From positions 258-64,257 of the forward strand of contig JAGQYM010000018.1 of assembly GCA_020436085.1 (NCBI GenBank): a stretch of DNA of 64,000 nucleotides, given 5' to 3'. Every line of letters starts with the position of its first letter. The first letter of the stretch is position 1. The position numbers and the translations under genes are program-made. Under the pieces are notes generated by a model, which worked only from the letters and a program-made list of their open reading frames with translations, was not told where the DNA came from and did no database searches. This document shows, in pieces, positions 47,893-57,377 of the stretch. Source of the DNA: Cyclobacteriaceae bacterium (lineage in GTDB: Bacteria > Bacteroidota > Bacteroidia > Cytophagales > Cyclobacteriaceae).

Positions 47893-48798
47893 TTATTTCA
47901 AGGAGGCGAGCCACTCGCGAACGTACCGCAAAACGATTTCCGGTTCTTCTCGCTGAACGAAATGGCCCACGTTTTTGATAGCATGAATGGTTATTGAGTT
48001 GTTAACCAATTCCCAATGACCGTTGAGCATGCCAGGTGGAAACGCTGGATCAGCTAGGCCGTGGATCATAAGCACGGGGCAATCCACTTTTTTTATCACA
48101 GACGTGGAAGCTGCCGTCTTGGTTGGTTTCGGATAACTAGCAGCATAGTAATTTAATATTCCTTGTATTTTAGAACGATCAAATGCCTCGTGATAGGCAT
48201 CGGCAAGAGAAGTTTTATTCGCGCCACTTGCTTCCATTAGCCTCTCGGTGTTCCAATAGCTAGCCGCTTCGCTACCTGTCATTTTCGAAGTGTAGTTGGC
48301 AACGCTGGGGTGTTGATCCAGATATTTTTTCAAACTATTGGGATGAGGAATGTTGCAAGCGACCATACCTTTGATGCGCTTCGGGTAATAAGTTGCTAGC
48401 TGCCAGGCGATGGCTCCACCCCAGTCGTTGGCGATAAGGATCACCGGATCAGATTTCAGATCGTCCATTACTGCAAGGACGTCCGACATTAACGTGACCA
48501 TTTTGTACGCCTCTATCCCTGAAGGACCATCGCTGTAATTGTATGCTCGCAAATCAACACCAACAACTTTGTAGTCGGAGGCCAGTTCATCCATTTGTTG
48601 TTTCCATGTGAACCAGAAATCAGGGAAACCGTGGAGAAAGACCAACGTGGGACCACTCCCTTTTGTAACATAGTGAATGTTAACTCCTTCGTTGTTTACA
48701 ACATGATCCTTGTAGTCAACAAATTGAGCAGCTGCTACCGAAATGCAAAACCAGGAGACGAAGGTTGTTAGCAAAGAAAACCTCAAGCTTTTTATCAT
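47893..48798 (-). CDS. Alpha/beta hydrolase, epoxide hydrolase-like, secreted
   Basis: Starting at ATG 48798 gives 301 aa with a signal peptide (LLTTFVSWFCISVAAAQ); upstream in-frame codons lie within the preceding gene. The fold is clear: oxyanion motif FLHGFPDFWFTWKQQ, a nucleophile elbow with Asp in IANDWGGAIAWQLA, DLRAYNYSDGP, and catalytic His in GHFVQREEPE. An Asp nucleophile with the HGFP pattern points to epoxide hydrolases or haloalkane dehalogenases over esterases. Its ATG overlaps the stop of the upstream gene (ATGA), so the two are co-expressed. Confidence 0.87.
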   Translation of the reverse strand: MIKSLRFSLLTTFVSWFCISVAAAQFVDYKDHVVNNEGVNIHYVTKGSGPTLVFLHGFPDFWFTWKQQMDELASDYKVVGVDLRAYNYSDGPSGIEAYKMVTLMSDVLAVMDDLKSDPVILIANDWGGAIAWQLATYYPKRIKGMVACNIPHPNSLKKYLDQHPSVANYTSKMTGSEAASYWNTERLMEASGANKTSLADAYHEAFDRSKIQGILNYYAASYPKPTKTAASTSVIKKVDCPVLMIHGLADPAFPPGMLNGHWELVNNSITIHAIKNVGHFVQREEPEIVLRYVREWLASLK

Positions 48799-49370
48799 TG
48801 CTTTTTTGTGCAGAATAGATACCACGTTGGGTAACTGAACTTTTCGGTTTTGTCCACCCATTCGCCTAACCAACTGAATTTCTTTTCTGATATGTCGCTG
48901 AAGGTAATTTTATAAAAACCCTCGGTTCCGTTGGGTGCGGTCTGTTCGTTGTAAAGTATGATCTTACCATCAACTTTTTCACCTTTCCATGTCCCGGGTG
49001 ATGCAAAGGGTGGTGTTGTGCTGAAGAACGTGACGTACCACTTTTTATCTACTGGATCGTATTGCCTGATGCTGGTAGTGTGTTTGGCGTCAGCCTTCAG
49101 TGTTTCGTCCTGAACAGCCAACCCATCAAGAATGTATTTGAATCTCCATCGCACGCTCACCGTATCTGCCCAGCCGCCTTGACCATTTCTGGTCACTGAT
49201 TTACATTGGTTGTCTCCGATTAAGGGAGCGAAATCGGCAAGTTCCTTGGGTGCTTCTGGATTAATTGCCCCATAGGGATTCTTTTTGCTTGGCTCATACC
49301 GATATAGATCGGATTGGGCAAAGCAGAATGTAAAACAACTAGTTGTAAGAATTAGCGTTAATATTTTCAT
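48795..49370 (-). CDS. DUF1579-like secreted protein
   Basis: This 191-aa protein has a signal peptide (LTLILTTSCFTFCFAQ). The mature sequence consists of beta strands typical of DUF1579-like lipocalin folds: VSVRWRFKYILDGLAVQD, SIRQYDPVDKKWYVTFFS, GTWKGEKVDGKIILYNE and GFYKITFSDISEKKFSW. Family members may bind small hydrophobic molecules, but no function is established. Pairing with a secreted epoxide-hydrolase-like enzyme by a 4-bp overlap suggests a shared substrate. Confidence 0.82.
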   Translation of the reverse strand: MKILTLILTTSCFTFCFAQSDLYRYEPSKKNPYGAINPEAPKELADFAPLIGDNQCKSVTRNGQGGWADTVSVRWRFKYILDGLAVQDETLKADAKHTTSIRQYDPVDKKWYVTFFSTTPPFASPGTWKGEKVDGKIILYNEQTAPNGTEGFYKITFSDISEKKFSWLGEWVDKTEKFSYPTWYLFCTKKQ

Positions 49371-49507
49371 TTGTAAAAAGAGATTAGCGTGCGAAAGTGT
49401 AAAAGCAGAAATAGATTGCAGCCCCTTTTTCTTTTTATAATGTCTGAATACATTGGATTCGAACGATTATTTCCTCAAATACCTAATAATGGGTGGCTCT
49501 AAGTAGT

Positions 49508-50593
49508 ATGTCGGTATTCAATTGGTTTACAGAGTTTGTTTGCGGAGTGGGTGTGTTGATGGGCGTCAGCTGGTTGCTCAATAGGAACTGGTGGTTCAGT
49601 GGAGCGCAGAACTTGGCACTTTACTTAGTTGCTTTTTCATTGGTGTTCGTGGAGCAAAATCTCTACTGGGGCACCTTCTATTTGAATTACCCGCATCTTC
49701 TTATGGTCTTTGATCCACTCGCGTTGGCGCTGGGGCCGTTGTTGTATTTGTTTTTTCGGGAATCAGCGTCAAAGAAGGTACTGCCTGTGATTGTTCATTT
49801 CCTGCCTTTTTTGTTGATGGTAATCATCAACCTTCCGTTTTACGGACTCACTTCAACCGAAAAGCAAAGCTTTCTAATCAACACAGTTTGGAATGGGCAA
49901 GATGTCAATGCGCCAGAATTTCTTTTCTTTAGAATTCTGCTGGCTGGCCAACTTATCTACTACGGCTATGGCATTCAGTCTAGAAAGAAATACAAGTGGA
50001 GTATTTCAATGCTACTGTCCTCCAGGTTGGGACTAGATCAACTCTTCCTTCTATCGTTTTTCTTTTTTGGAGCTATCCGTGCCACATGGTTTCTAACCAC
50101 AAGTCTGTCGGGATATGATTTTATTATTTACCTGGATACAACGACCAGAGTTTTGACCACGATCATCCTTCTTTTTCTATTTGGTCAGGTCTTTGGCAGA
50201 ATTAAGATTGGTAGTGGTAGACCCTATGCCAATTCGAATATTGAAAACGAAGAGGTTGCCCAATTGAAGAAACGTCTCTATGCCTTCATGGAGGAAAAGG
50301 AACTATACCTCAAGCGTGATCTTAAAATGGTTGAAGTGGCATCGGGACTCAATATCAGCGAACATCGCTTGTCACAGCTATTGAATGTTCATCTGGGAAT
50401 TAATTTTTTCGAATACATCAACCGGTTCAGGATTCGTAGGGCGAGGCTACTGCTACACGACCCTTCCTTTCATAAGTTTACTATTGAGGCAATTGCAAGA
50501 GAGTGTGGGTTTAATTCTAAGAGCACATTCAATGAAGCCTTCAGAAAATTGGAAGGAAGAACTCCATCATCTTATAAAAAAGATAATCGTTAG
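49508..50593 (+). CDS. AraC-family regulator with N-terminal membrane domain
   Basis: This 361-aa protein starts at ATG 49508; the frame also offers a GTG five codons earlier. About seven hydrophobic segments fill residues 1-230 (LALYLVAFSLVFVEQN, VIVHFLPFLLMVIINLPF, LFLLSFFFFGAIRATWF), followed by a cytoplasmic AraC DNA-binding domain with two helix-turn-helices (VASGLNISEHRLSQLLN and IARECGFNSKSTFNEAFR). Membrane-anchored AraC proteins are common in Bacteroidota and are thought to sense envelope or extracellular signals. Its targets may include the divergent lipocalin/hydrolase pair. Its stop overlaps that of convergent arsM (TTAG). Confidence 0.9.
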   Translation: MSVFNWFTEFVCGVGVLMGVSWLLNRNWWFSGAQNLALYLVAFSLVFVEQNLYWGTFYLNYPHLLMVFDPLALALGPLLYLFFRESASKKVLPVIVHFLPFLLMVIINLPFYGLTSTEKQSFLINTVWNGQDVNAPEFLFFRILLAGQLIYYGYGIQSRKKYKWSISMLLSSRLGLDQLFLLSFFFFGAIRATWFLTTSLSGYDFIIYLDTTTRVLTTIILLFLFGQVFGRIKIGSGRPYANSNIENEEVAQLKKRLYAFMEEKELYLKRDLKMVEVASGLNISEHRLSQLLNVHLGINFFEYINRFRIRRARLLLHDPSFHKFTIEAIARECGFNSKSTFNEAFRKLEGRTPSSYKKDNR

Positions 50594-51564
50594 CAGCAGC
50601 CACCACCATCATAAAAAAAGGTTGGTTGGCTGATATAGATATCCGTTCGTTCAAGTAAAGTCAATGCGTTAGCGGTCTTGTCACATACAGCAAGTGGTTG
50701 ATTTGGCAAAAGTATGTGACCCTTACCGTCATCAAAGTATTCGTCATCTCCGTAGTATATGGCAGTCCTTCCCGTAAAGGCACACGGGCCATCTTTGGGC
50801 ATAGGATCTTTGATGGCACAGACCTCCACACTCTCTATGAATATGATTTCTTCTGTTTCGTAATGCTTCGGATCCAGGACGCGGTAAGGTCTTCTTGCAC
50901 GGATTTCTACCGTTCCAAATCCAACCTCAGTAATCATTTGTACATAATCTTTAAGAGGAAGAGCTCCACTAAGACACAATGCCCTCAGTCGTGGGTCATC
51001 CTGTAGGCTTTTGGGCATGGTGGATTCGCAAATTGGATCGGATAAAACCAGGCGACCATGAGGTTTAAGCACACGATACATTTCTTTTAATGCACGTTGG
51101 AGATCATCTTTTGTGAAGATGTTGAATAAACAATTTTGAGCGGCCACGTCCACAGACTCATCATCCAATGGAAGATTTAGCGCGTCACCTTTTCTCAGGT
51201 CGATAAATTTCCGATCAAACCAGGGATTAAGCTTTTCCGCCTCCAGGAAATTATCAGCGCTGGCCTGTATCATTTCATCTACAACATCAACACCAATTAC
51301 AGATCCATTCTTCCGACTGAAATAGGCAAATTGGAGCAGCTCAAGCCCCCCTCCAACCCCGACATACAATACCTTCGGATTATTAGTTAGGTCTTTCGGA
51401 TTGACAGTGCTTCCACATCCATAATTCATATCAAGCATGCGCTGGGGAGCTGCAAGTCCCGGCAAATGCCAAAGAGGCGTAGTGGTGCAGCACAGCCCTT
51501 TCTGAGGCGTCTCAGCTGCTTCCTTGTATAGGTCGATTGCGGTATCTAGGTAGCTATTCATCAT
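50590..51564 (-). CDS. arsM: Arsenite methyltransferase of the arsenosugar type
   Basis: This 324-aa SAM-dependent enzyme matches the arsenosugar-pathway ArsM group. An N-terminal Cys pair lies in KGLCCTTTPLWHLPG, followed by DMNYGCGSTV, the SAM loop VLYVGVGGGLELLQFAYFS, NCLFNIF, SDPICES, and the characteristic C-terminal GGGCC. These thiols bind As(III), which is methylated to mono- and dimethyl forms. Arsenosugar partners such as the radical-SAM ArsS and ars-operon genes (arsR, arsC, acr3) are absent here, so it is an orphan copy. Divergent from the DUF4097 gene. Confidence 0.88.
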   Translation of the reverse strand: MMNSYLDTAIDLYKEAAETPQKGLCCTTTPLWHLPGLAAPQRMLDMNYGCGSTVNPKDLTNNPKVLYVGVGGGLELLQFAYFSRKNGSVIGVDVVDEMIQASADNFLEAEKLNPWFDRKFIDLRKGDALNLPLDDESVDVAAQNCLFNIFTKDDLQRALKEMYRVLKPHGRLVLSDPICESTMPKSLQDDPRLRALCLSGALPLKDYVQMITEVGFGTVEIRARRPYRVLDPKHYETEEIIFIESVEVCAIKDPMPKDGPCAFTGRTAIYYGDDEYFDDGKGHILLPNQPLAVCDKTANALTLLERTDIYISQPTFFYDGGGCC

Positions 51565-51709
51565 TTCATTTTACATCGCACAAGGTAATGCCGAGAACAC
51601 GACAAAATCTATCTTCTTAACGACACATTGGGGTTTAATGGCTGGGCATGCAACCTATCTGTAACCATGCAGTCATTGACCAGTAGATAGCAAATAAAAC
51701 CTCAAAGTG

Positions 51710-52651
51710 ATGAAAAAAATTACCTCCGCTTTGCTTGTACTGGCAATAGCAACCGGGGCTTTTGCCCAAACGAAACTGGATAAGAATTTTACGGGAGTCA
51801 AGGAGATACGAATCAAATTGGTATCTGGTGACTGCCGCATTTCAAAAGCACAAGGCCAGTCCATCAGTGTCAACCTACAACACACCTACACTGAGAATTT
51901 TGAACCAGAGATGAGCCAGAGTGGCGACAAACTCACGCTAAAGGAATTATTCGGAAGTGGATCTAGCCATGGTAGCTCCAGCTGGACGGTGCAAGTTCCG
52001 GATGGCGTATCGATAGTGTTTTCATCTGCATCTGGGTCGTTTTCCGCCACTGGTGTTGCGCTTGATTTGGACGCGCGTTCTGGCTCTGGAGGAATCACTC
52101 TTGAAAATGTAAAAGGTGATGTGAAGGGGACAACAGGTTCAGGTGACATAGAATTGACAAACTATACGGGTGAGATTAAGGCGAATACTGGGAGTGGTAC
52201 AGTTCAAATCTATCGTTGCAAGGGCGAGCTATCATTGAGTAGCGGAAGCGGTGACGTGAGGATTAGAGATAGTCAGGCGAAATTTTTAGCAAACTCAGGT
52301 AGTGGCACTATTCACAGCAGAGGTATAAGTATTGAAGGCGATAGCCGCTTCAATTCGGGCTCTGGTGACTCTGAGATTTTACTTGCAGCATCTCCTAAGT
52401 ATAGTATCTCAGTGAATAGCGGTTCCGGTGATGCGGCTTTGGATTTTGGTGGAAACAAGATTGAGGGTGAGATTGTGATGAAGGCCAGCAAAGCCCACGG
52501 AACAATTCATGCGCCATTTGAATTTGATCGCACAGAAGAAATTAGTCATGGAAGGAATGATGTAGTAGTGGAAAAGACCGTAGTCAAAGGAAATTCCAAT
52601 GTTAAGATATCGGTCGGAACCGGATCAGGTGATGCTTCGATAAAAGAGTAA
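51710..52651 (+). CDS. DUF4097-family beta-solenoid secreted protein
   Basis: This 313-aa protein starts at ATG 51710 (a GTG directly precedes it). The signal peptide is ALLVLAIATGAFAQ. From ~100 onward a repeat of about 18-22 residues centred on (S/T)GSG recurs: ARSGSGGITLENV, GTTGSGDIELTNY, ANTGSGTVQIYRC, LSSGSGDVRIRD, ANSGSGTIHSRG, FNSGSGDSEILL and VNSGSGDAALDF. This is the DUF4097 solenoid, often called 'putative adhesin', which lies in the periplasm or at the surface. Function unknown. A long palindromic element follows the gene. Confidence 0.88.
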   Translation: MKKITSALLVLAIATGAFAQTKLDKNFTGVKEIRIKLVSGDCRISKAQGQSISVNLQHTYTENFEPEMSQSGDKLTLKELFGSGSSHGSSSWTVQVPDGVSIVFSSASGSFSATGVALDLDARSGSGGITLENVKGDVKGTTGSGDIELTNYTGEIKANTGSGTVQIYRCKGELSLSSGSGDVRIRDSQAKFLANSGSGTIHSRGISIEGDSRFNSGSGDSEILLAASPKYSISVNSGSGDAALDFGGNKIEGEIVMKASKAHGTIHAPFEFDRTEEISHGRNDVVVEKTVVKGNSNVKISVGTGSGDASIKE

Positions 52652-52658
52652 AATAGAT

Positions 52659-52780
52659 AGAATCTCAAAAGCAGAATAGGGCTGATTTTCTGAGCGTGAG
52701 CGAAGAATCTCCTTCTATACGAGCCTTAGGAGGAGATGTTTCGCTGTCGCCTCAACATGGCGCCTAGCTTTTGAGATTCT
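52659..52780. repeat. Paired REP-like palindromic element (BIME-like), possible bidirectional terminator
   Basis: Outer arms AGAATCTCAAAAGC (52659-52672) and GCTTTTGAGATTCT (52767-52780) are perfect 14-bp inverted repeats; TTTTTC follows on the plus strand. Inside, AGCGAAGAATCTCCT (52699-52713) faces AGGAGATGTTTCGCT (52731-52745), complementary except for two bases. Each inner half is a small palindrome with a shared core TTCGCT..CG.CTCA but a different stem: TTCT/AGAA in one, ATGTT/AACAT in the other. It fills the gap between two convergent genes. Confidence 0.8.
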
Positions 52781-52787
52781 TTTTCAA

Positions 52788-54017
52788 TTAGTATTTAATG
52801 AAATCATCAAAACGCATCTCATCCGATGTGTTCATCTTCGAAGCCTTTGGACTAAGCTGATAGCTGAGCGCCAATGAAATTGCCACAAAGGTTATAACAT
52901 AGAAGGTATGGTAGAGCAGAGGATTGAACTCAAAGAATCCGAGATAGCTAGCCATGTTGTAACTGAAAGCACCAACACCCGCCAGGATGCCGAGCACGCC
53001 AAACCTCGCTCCGTAACGCTCGTATATTATAGCTCGTACTGTCACAACAATTACGTACAGAATCACGAGTCCAGCGGCACCAAGATAGATGTTTAGAAAT
53101 TTAGTATACAGAGCGGCTGGCGTGGCCATGACAAAAAATATGAAAAGGTATATGGGGTAGGTGAGTATTCTATTGATGATTGAATGTGTATCGAATGGAT
53201 ATAATCTTGAAATAAAGAGAACAGCAAGAGATGCTTCCAGTAACAGCGTCAGGTATTCGATTTTAACCGCAAGTTCCCAATCGAGGTTGGGTAGCCATTG
53301 AATGGCCAGGTATAACTCCGAAAAAACTGAACGCAAACTCCAAACCAAACACATCAACGCGAAATAGAGAACTCCCTTCTCTTTTTTAAGAAAGGCATAG
53401 ATAGAAAGGAACACAAGGCCGAACAACACAAGGATCCCGAACAATCCCATATTCACTGTCTCAGCAAGTTTCCTTTTTGCAGTCAGGTCATCCGATGTTC
53501 CTAAAACCACAGGAACCTTGGTGCCACCCAATGCATGATTGAAGTTTGCAACTTGTAGAATCAGATTAATTTTTTCAGGGTTGCCAGGAATGTTCACCAA
53601 TTTTGGAAGCCACTGAGGTCTGTTGCTCGATCTGTTGGTCCCTACTTTTCCATTTTCGGCAAGTAATTCACCATTGCAATACAACTTATACGCAGAATAC
53701 ATCTGCGGAAGTTCAAGCGCCAAATCGCCAGTTGCTCCACCAAGCAAAACCGTCATCTCGTAGGTTGCTACACCCTGACCATTTTGCCAGATTTCGGGAA
53801 AGTCAGTATAAGCGAAGCCTGCTTTTGGGTCTTTTGGACTAATGAGTTCATCATAGTAGACAATCCACTTGCCGTTCAATGGAATAGATCCATTTGACTT
53901 AAGGTCATAGTTTCGCGCGTCAAGAACACCTCCATTCACTGTCGGTTTTTCAACGTTGGCGCCATATCCGGCCAATGAGACGAATAGGAACACTAGTCCT
54001 GTCAATCTTGAGCTCAT
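52788..54017 (-). CDS. 7TMR-DISM-like membrane receptor without an output domain
   Basis: Starting at ATG 54017 gives 409 aa with a signal peptide (MSSRLTGLVFLFVSLAGYG). An extracytoplasmic jelly-roll domain (~30-185) has NGKWIVYYDELISP, TYEMTVLLGG and LELPQMYSAYKLYCNGEL, as in 7TMR-DISMED sensor domains. Seven membrane helices follow (~195-395: GLFGILVLFGLVFLSIYAFL through TFYVITFVAISLALSYQL). The protein ends about 20 residues after the last helix, whereas most relatives continue into a histidine kinase, GGDEF or HTH domain. It may signal through a partner or have another role. Confidence 0.82.
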   Translation of the reverse strand: MSSRLTGLVFLFVSLAGYGANVEKPTVNGGVLDARNYDLKSNGSIPLNGKWIVYYDELISPKDPKAGFAYTDFPEIWQNGQGVATYEMTVLLGGATGDLALELPQMYSAYKLYCNGELLAENGKVGTNRSSNRPQWLPKLVNIPGNPEKINLILQVANFNHALGGTKVPVVLGTSDDLTAKRKLAETVNMGLFGILVLFGLVFLSIYAFLKKEKGVLYFALMCLVWSLRSVFSELYLAIQWLPNLDWELAVKIEYLTLLLEASLAVLFISRLYPFDTHSIINRILTYPIYLFIFFVMATPAALYTKFLNIYLGAAGLVILYVIVVTVRAIIYERYGARFGVLGILAGVGAFSYNMASYLGFFEFNPLLYHTFYVITFVAISLALSYQLSPKASKMNTSDEMRFDDFIKY

Positions 54018-54214
54018 ACTTTGAAAATCAAATGGAATAAAAAGATGGCGAAAATACACCGTGTAACTGGAACAGCAAATGCGAACTGCTTTCGACCGGC
54101 ATCGCACCTGGTGGTTTCTCCGGATTCAAAACTGGCATTCTGGATGCCAAATCGATCATTTTCCTGGCTTTCATGTACCATTGATCAGGCAGGAACGACA
54201 CTGGTAACCCGCTA
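54018..54214. other. Non-coding gap with a weak terminator-like hairpin
   Basis: No convincing gene is present. TGGCAT (54133-54138) and ATGCCA (54144-54149) can form a 6-bp hairpin; on the minus strand it is followed by GTTTTG, which could end the transcript of the gene whose stop is at 54215. The rest should hold the promoter of the 7TM gene, but I see no good -7 box. Confidence 0.35.
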
Positions 54215-56311
54215 TTATCGGGCTGATTTAATCTGTTTTAGGGCCTCCTCGGTGGAATGAACGGGCAGCTTACAAGTTTTATTGTAGCAAACGTAAATCG
54301 TGTAGTCGTGCCCTGACGGATTCGTCTTCTCAATCAGGAGCGGCAAATCACTTATTGATTCTGTGCCCATAAAAAGACTAAACGGGATATACGATTGCTG
54401 CAATTGCTGAGCCACCCGCTCAGGCTCTTTTCCCACAACAACAACCTCTGCCATCGGAGAAAGCATCTCACTATAGAGTATGGCCCAGTTCGACATGTAA
54501 GAGGGTTCGCCTTCGACTAGGTGACTCACCTTGGCAATCATCTCGGTCGATTGATTTCGCAAATCTTGGTTGTCCATAATTATTCCAAGACGAAAAAGAT
54601 TAGAAGCCATTACACCATTTGATGAGGGAATCACATTATCGAATAATTCCTTTTTTCTGGCAATGAGCTGTTCGGCATCTTGGGAGCTGAAATGAAAGTA
54701 ACCTTCTTCAGCATCATAGAATTTTTGTTGAACAGAATTGGTCCACTTCACGGCTTTGTGAAGCCATGCCTCGTTGAAAGTAGCCTGGTAAAGAGAAGTG
54801 TATGCCTGAATGAGAAACGCGTAGTCTTCCAGAAATCCTTCCACATCCGATCGTCTGCCTTTGAAGGAGCGATAAACTTTGTTGTCAATAAGATTCGCTT
54901 CGATGAACTCAATGTTTTTTAGCGCCATCCTTAGCAACTCCTCATCTTGCAAAGCGGTATAGGCATCACAAAGGCCTTTGATCATCATGGCATTCCATCC
55001 CGTCAACACCTTGTCGTCCAAACCAGGTCGCGGTCTGTTACTTCTGGTGCTTAGCAGATCTGCTTTCAGGCGCGCAATGGTCGGCTGAATTTCATCAACT
55101 GAAATTCCGGTTTCCTTTGCGAACTCTTCATCTGATTTTGTGATGAACAAAATGTTATTGTCGTGCTCCCAATTTCCACTATCCGTTACTGAATAATATT
55201 GAGTTACCCAATTGGGATAGACTGTTGTTACACTATCCCATTCTTTTTTGGTCCAAACGTAAAACTTACCTTCTTCACCCTCGCTATCAGCATCCAGGGC
55301 AGAATAGAATCCACCTTTGTCGTTAGTCATCTCACGCTTCAGCCATTCCTTGGTTTCTTTTATTATTCTTTTATAAAATTCGTCTTTGGTGATGGTGTAA
55401 GCTTCAGCATAGAGCGATAATAACTGGGCATTGTCATACAACATTTTTTCGAAGTGAGGCGCAAACCATCTGCCATCCACCGAATACCTTGCAAAGCCTC
55501 CACCTACCTGATCATAAAGTCCACCCATTGCCATTTTCTTGACCGTGTGTTCCACCATTGCCAATGCCTCACTATTACCCGTCCGGGCATAATACCGAAG
55601 CAAGAATAGCCATTGTGTTGGCATCACAAACTTTGGTGCGCGATCCAGGCCACCCCATTCCCGATCAAACCTAGATTGGAAGAAAGCGAACATCTTGTCC
55701 ATACCTTCCTGAGTAAAATTGGTCGACTGGCTTGTCGTGAACTGACTCAGATCACTTGCCTTTAGTGCGCGTGCCAGTTCGTTAGCCGAATTGTCGATCT
55801 CTTCTCTTTTTTCTTTGAAAACCTTCGTGATCTGCGTGAGTAGCTGCCTCCAATTGTCTGGAGGAAAGTAGGTGCCTCCATAAAAAGGTTTTTGATCGGG
55901 AGTAAGGAAGACATTCAACGGCCACCCACCATTTTGCCCCATCGCCTGAACGGCATCCATGTAAATCTGGTCGATGTCAGGTCGCTCTTCGCGATCTACT
56001 TTAATGCAGACAAAATTTTCGTTCATCAACTCAGCAATCTCGTTGTTTTCAAACGACTCGCGCTCCATCACATGGCACCAATGACAAGATGAGTAACCAA
56101 TACTTACCAAAATGGGTTTGTTCTCTTTTACTGCCCTTGTCAAAGCTTCATCACCCCACTCATACCAGTCCACGGGATTATAGGCGTGCTGAAGGAGATA
56201 CGGACTGGTAGAATTGATAAGTCGGTTGGCGCTCCCTTCTTTGTTACTCATTTGGCAGGCATTTAAAACGATGAATAAAGACGATATTGTAGCAAGATGC
56301 CTCAAGATCAA
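54215..56311 (-). CDS. YyaL/Spermatogenesis-associated protein 20-like protein with thioredoxin fold, lipoprotein
   Basis: This 698-aa protein has a lipoprotein-type signal ([16 protein letters not shown]). The N-terminal DUF255 thioredoxin domain contains [17 protein letters not shown], the CxxC in [18 protein letters not shown], and [16 protein letters not shown]. An (alpha/alpha)-barrel region of the N-acylglucosamine epimerase/glucanase kind follows (~220-600), with [16 protein letters not shown]. The molecular role of the family is not settled. The start is TTG at 56311, overlapping the GSCFA stop (TTGA), which argues for joint translation. Confidence 0.9.
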   Translation of the reverse strand: MILRHLATISSLFIVLNACQMSNKEGSANRLINSTSPYLLQHAYNPVDWYEWGDEALTRAVKENKPILVSIGYSSCHWCHVMERESFENNEIAELMNENFVCIKVDREERPDIDQIYMDAVQAMGQNGGWPLNVFLTPDQKPFYGGTYFPPDNWRQLLTQITKVFKEKREEIDNSANELARALKASDLSQFTTSQSTNFTQEGMDKMFAFFQSRFDREWGGLDRAPKFVMPTQWLFLLRYYARTGNSEALAMVEHTVKKMAMGGLYDQVGGGFARYSVDGRWFAPHFEKMLYDNAQLLSLYAEAYTITKDEFYKRIIKETKEWLKREMTNDKGGFYSALDADSEGEEGKFYVWTKKEWDSVTTVYPNWVTQYYSVTDSGNWEHDNNILFITKSDEEFAKETGISVDEIQPTIARLKADLLSTRSNRPRPGLDDKVLTGWNAMMIKGLCDAYTALQDEELLRMALKNIEFIEANLIDNKVYRSFKGRRSDVEGFLEDYAFLIQAYTSLYQATFNEAWLHKAVKWTNSVQQKFYDAEEGYFHFSSQDAEQLIARKKELFDNVIPSSNGVMASNLFRLGIIMDNQDLRNQSTEMIAKVSHLVEGEPSYMSNWAILYSEMLSPMAEVVVVGKEPERVAQQLQQSYIPFSLFMGTESISDLPLLIEKTNPSGHDYTIYVCYNKTCKLPVHSTEEALKQIKSAR

Positions 56312-57291
56312 TTGATCAACTGCTGTTTGATTTGTTGTATTTCACGGTTAACATTAGCGACACCTTTCAGGTTCTCCAATTGAGCTAGCGTTTGTTTGAG
56401 AAATTTTTGATGAGCGATGCTCTCAGGCTGGAAAGGCTTGTGTTGCAATGCTTTTGAAATGGGTTCCCACTGATCGATAAAGCTATTCGCTGACTGATCA
56501 AGGTAGGATTCCCGAAATTTTTTCCAGATGTAGTCAATGGCCTCTTGCGAAGGATGTAACAGATCGCGATCATAGAATCGATAATCTCTTAAGTCGTCCA
56601 TCACAATCTCAAAGGCAGGGAAGTAGGATACGTTTTGATGGAGTTCCGAAAGCGTATGACAGGTGAGTCGAAGCACAGCTTTACTTACAGCGTTGAGTTC
56701 AAGCGTGTCTTTGATATGTCTTACCGGACTGAGCGTGAGTATGATTCTTAAATCTGGATTAAACTCTGTCAGCTGCTTGTGAAGAGTTTCAAACGACTCC
56801 AATATCTTTTTTTGTGTAAGCAAACTTTTCTTGAACGCTGACCCTGGCACTTTATGACAGTTGGAGACAATTTCGCTGTTTTCATTTCGCTCGTAAATCC
56901 ACGCAGTTCCATAAGTTATCATCATCACTTTCGCTGATTTGAGAAAGGAGTGTTGCTTCTCAATGGTATTCGAAATACTTTTTTCAAGTGATTGACGATT
57001 GAGAGTAGAGAATGAGCTGTGAAAATCAAAGTTGAAATAAGTATCATTGAGTTCTCCATATGTCTCCGCTGACGGTCTGCCATTGGCAATAGCATAAATC
57101 AGCTGCTTATGGATTGAAACGGGGTTGTATGAAGTGCCAAACGGATTTACAGCGACACTAAACTTGTTGTCTGTCAGCTTCTTACCAAGATTGTCAGCAA
57201 AGCATGATCCTATCGTGAATACTGAATCCTGAATTCCAATTTTGCCAGGCAGAGGTGGAAGGTGCAGTACCGTACGAAAATCACTCATCAT
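56308..57291 (-). CDS. GSCFA domain protein
   Basis: Starting at ATG 57291 gives 327 aa; the frame reaches a TTG at 57312 and a second ATG at 57288. The family-defining GSCFA motif is in [15 protein letters not shown], followed by [38 protein letters not shown] and [17 protein letters not shown]. The Ser, Asn/Gly and Asp-His pattern resembles an SGNH esterase, so it may act on acyl groups of a polysaccharide; this is inference. It is co-translated with the YyaL-like gene and divergent from nagB. Confidence 0.9.
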   Translation of the reverse strand: MMSDFRTVLHLPPLPGKIGIQDSVFTIGSCFADNLGKKLTDNKFSVAVNPFGTSYNPVSIHKQLIYAIANGRPSAETYGELNDTYFNFDFHSSFSTLNRQSLEKSISNTIEKQHSFLKSAKVMMITYGTAWIYERNENSEIVSNCHKVPGSAFKKSLLTQKKILESFETLHKQLTEFNPDLRIILTLSPVRHIKDTLELNAVSKAVLRLTCHTLSELHQNVSYFPAFEIVMDDLRDYRFYDRDLLHPSQEAIDYIWKKFRESYLDQSANSFIDQWEPISKALQHKPFQPESIAHQKFLKQTLAQLENLKGVANVNREIQQIKQQLIN

Positions 57292-57377
57292 CGGTAAAGA
57301 TACCCGTTCCAAATTGAAATCTATTTGTCATATTTGGGATTCAAACCCGTTCGGGTCAATAACCACCATTTATTCAA

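Noticed and set aside
57345..57356. ACCCG-TT-CGGGT mini-palindrome before nagB
   Set aside because: The arms are only 5 bp, the position between divergent genes is suggestive, but I see no promoter element next to it to support an operator.
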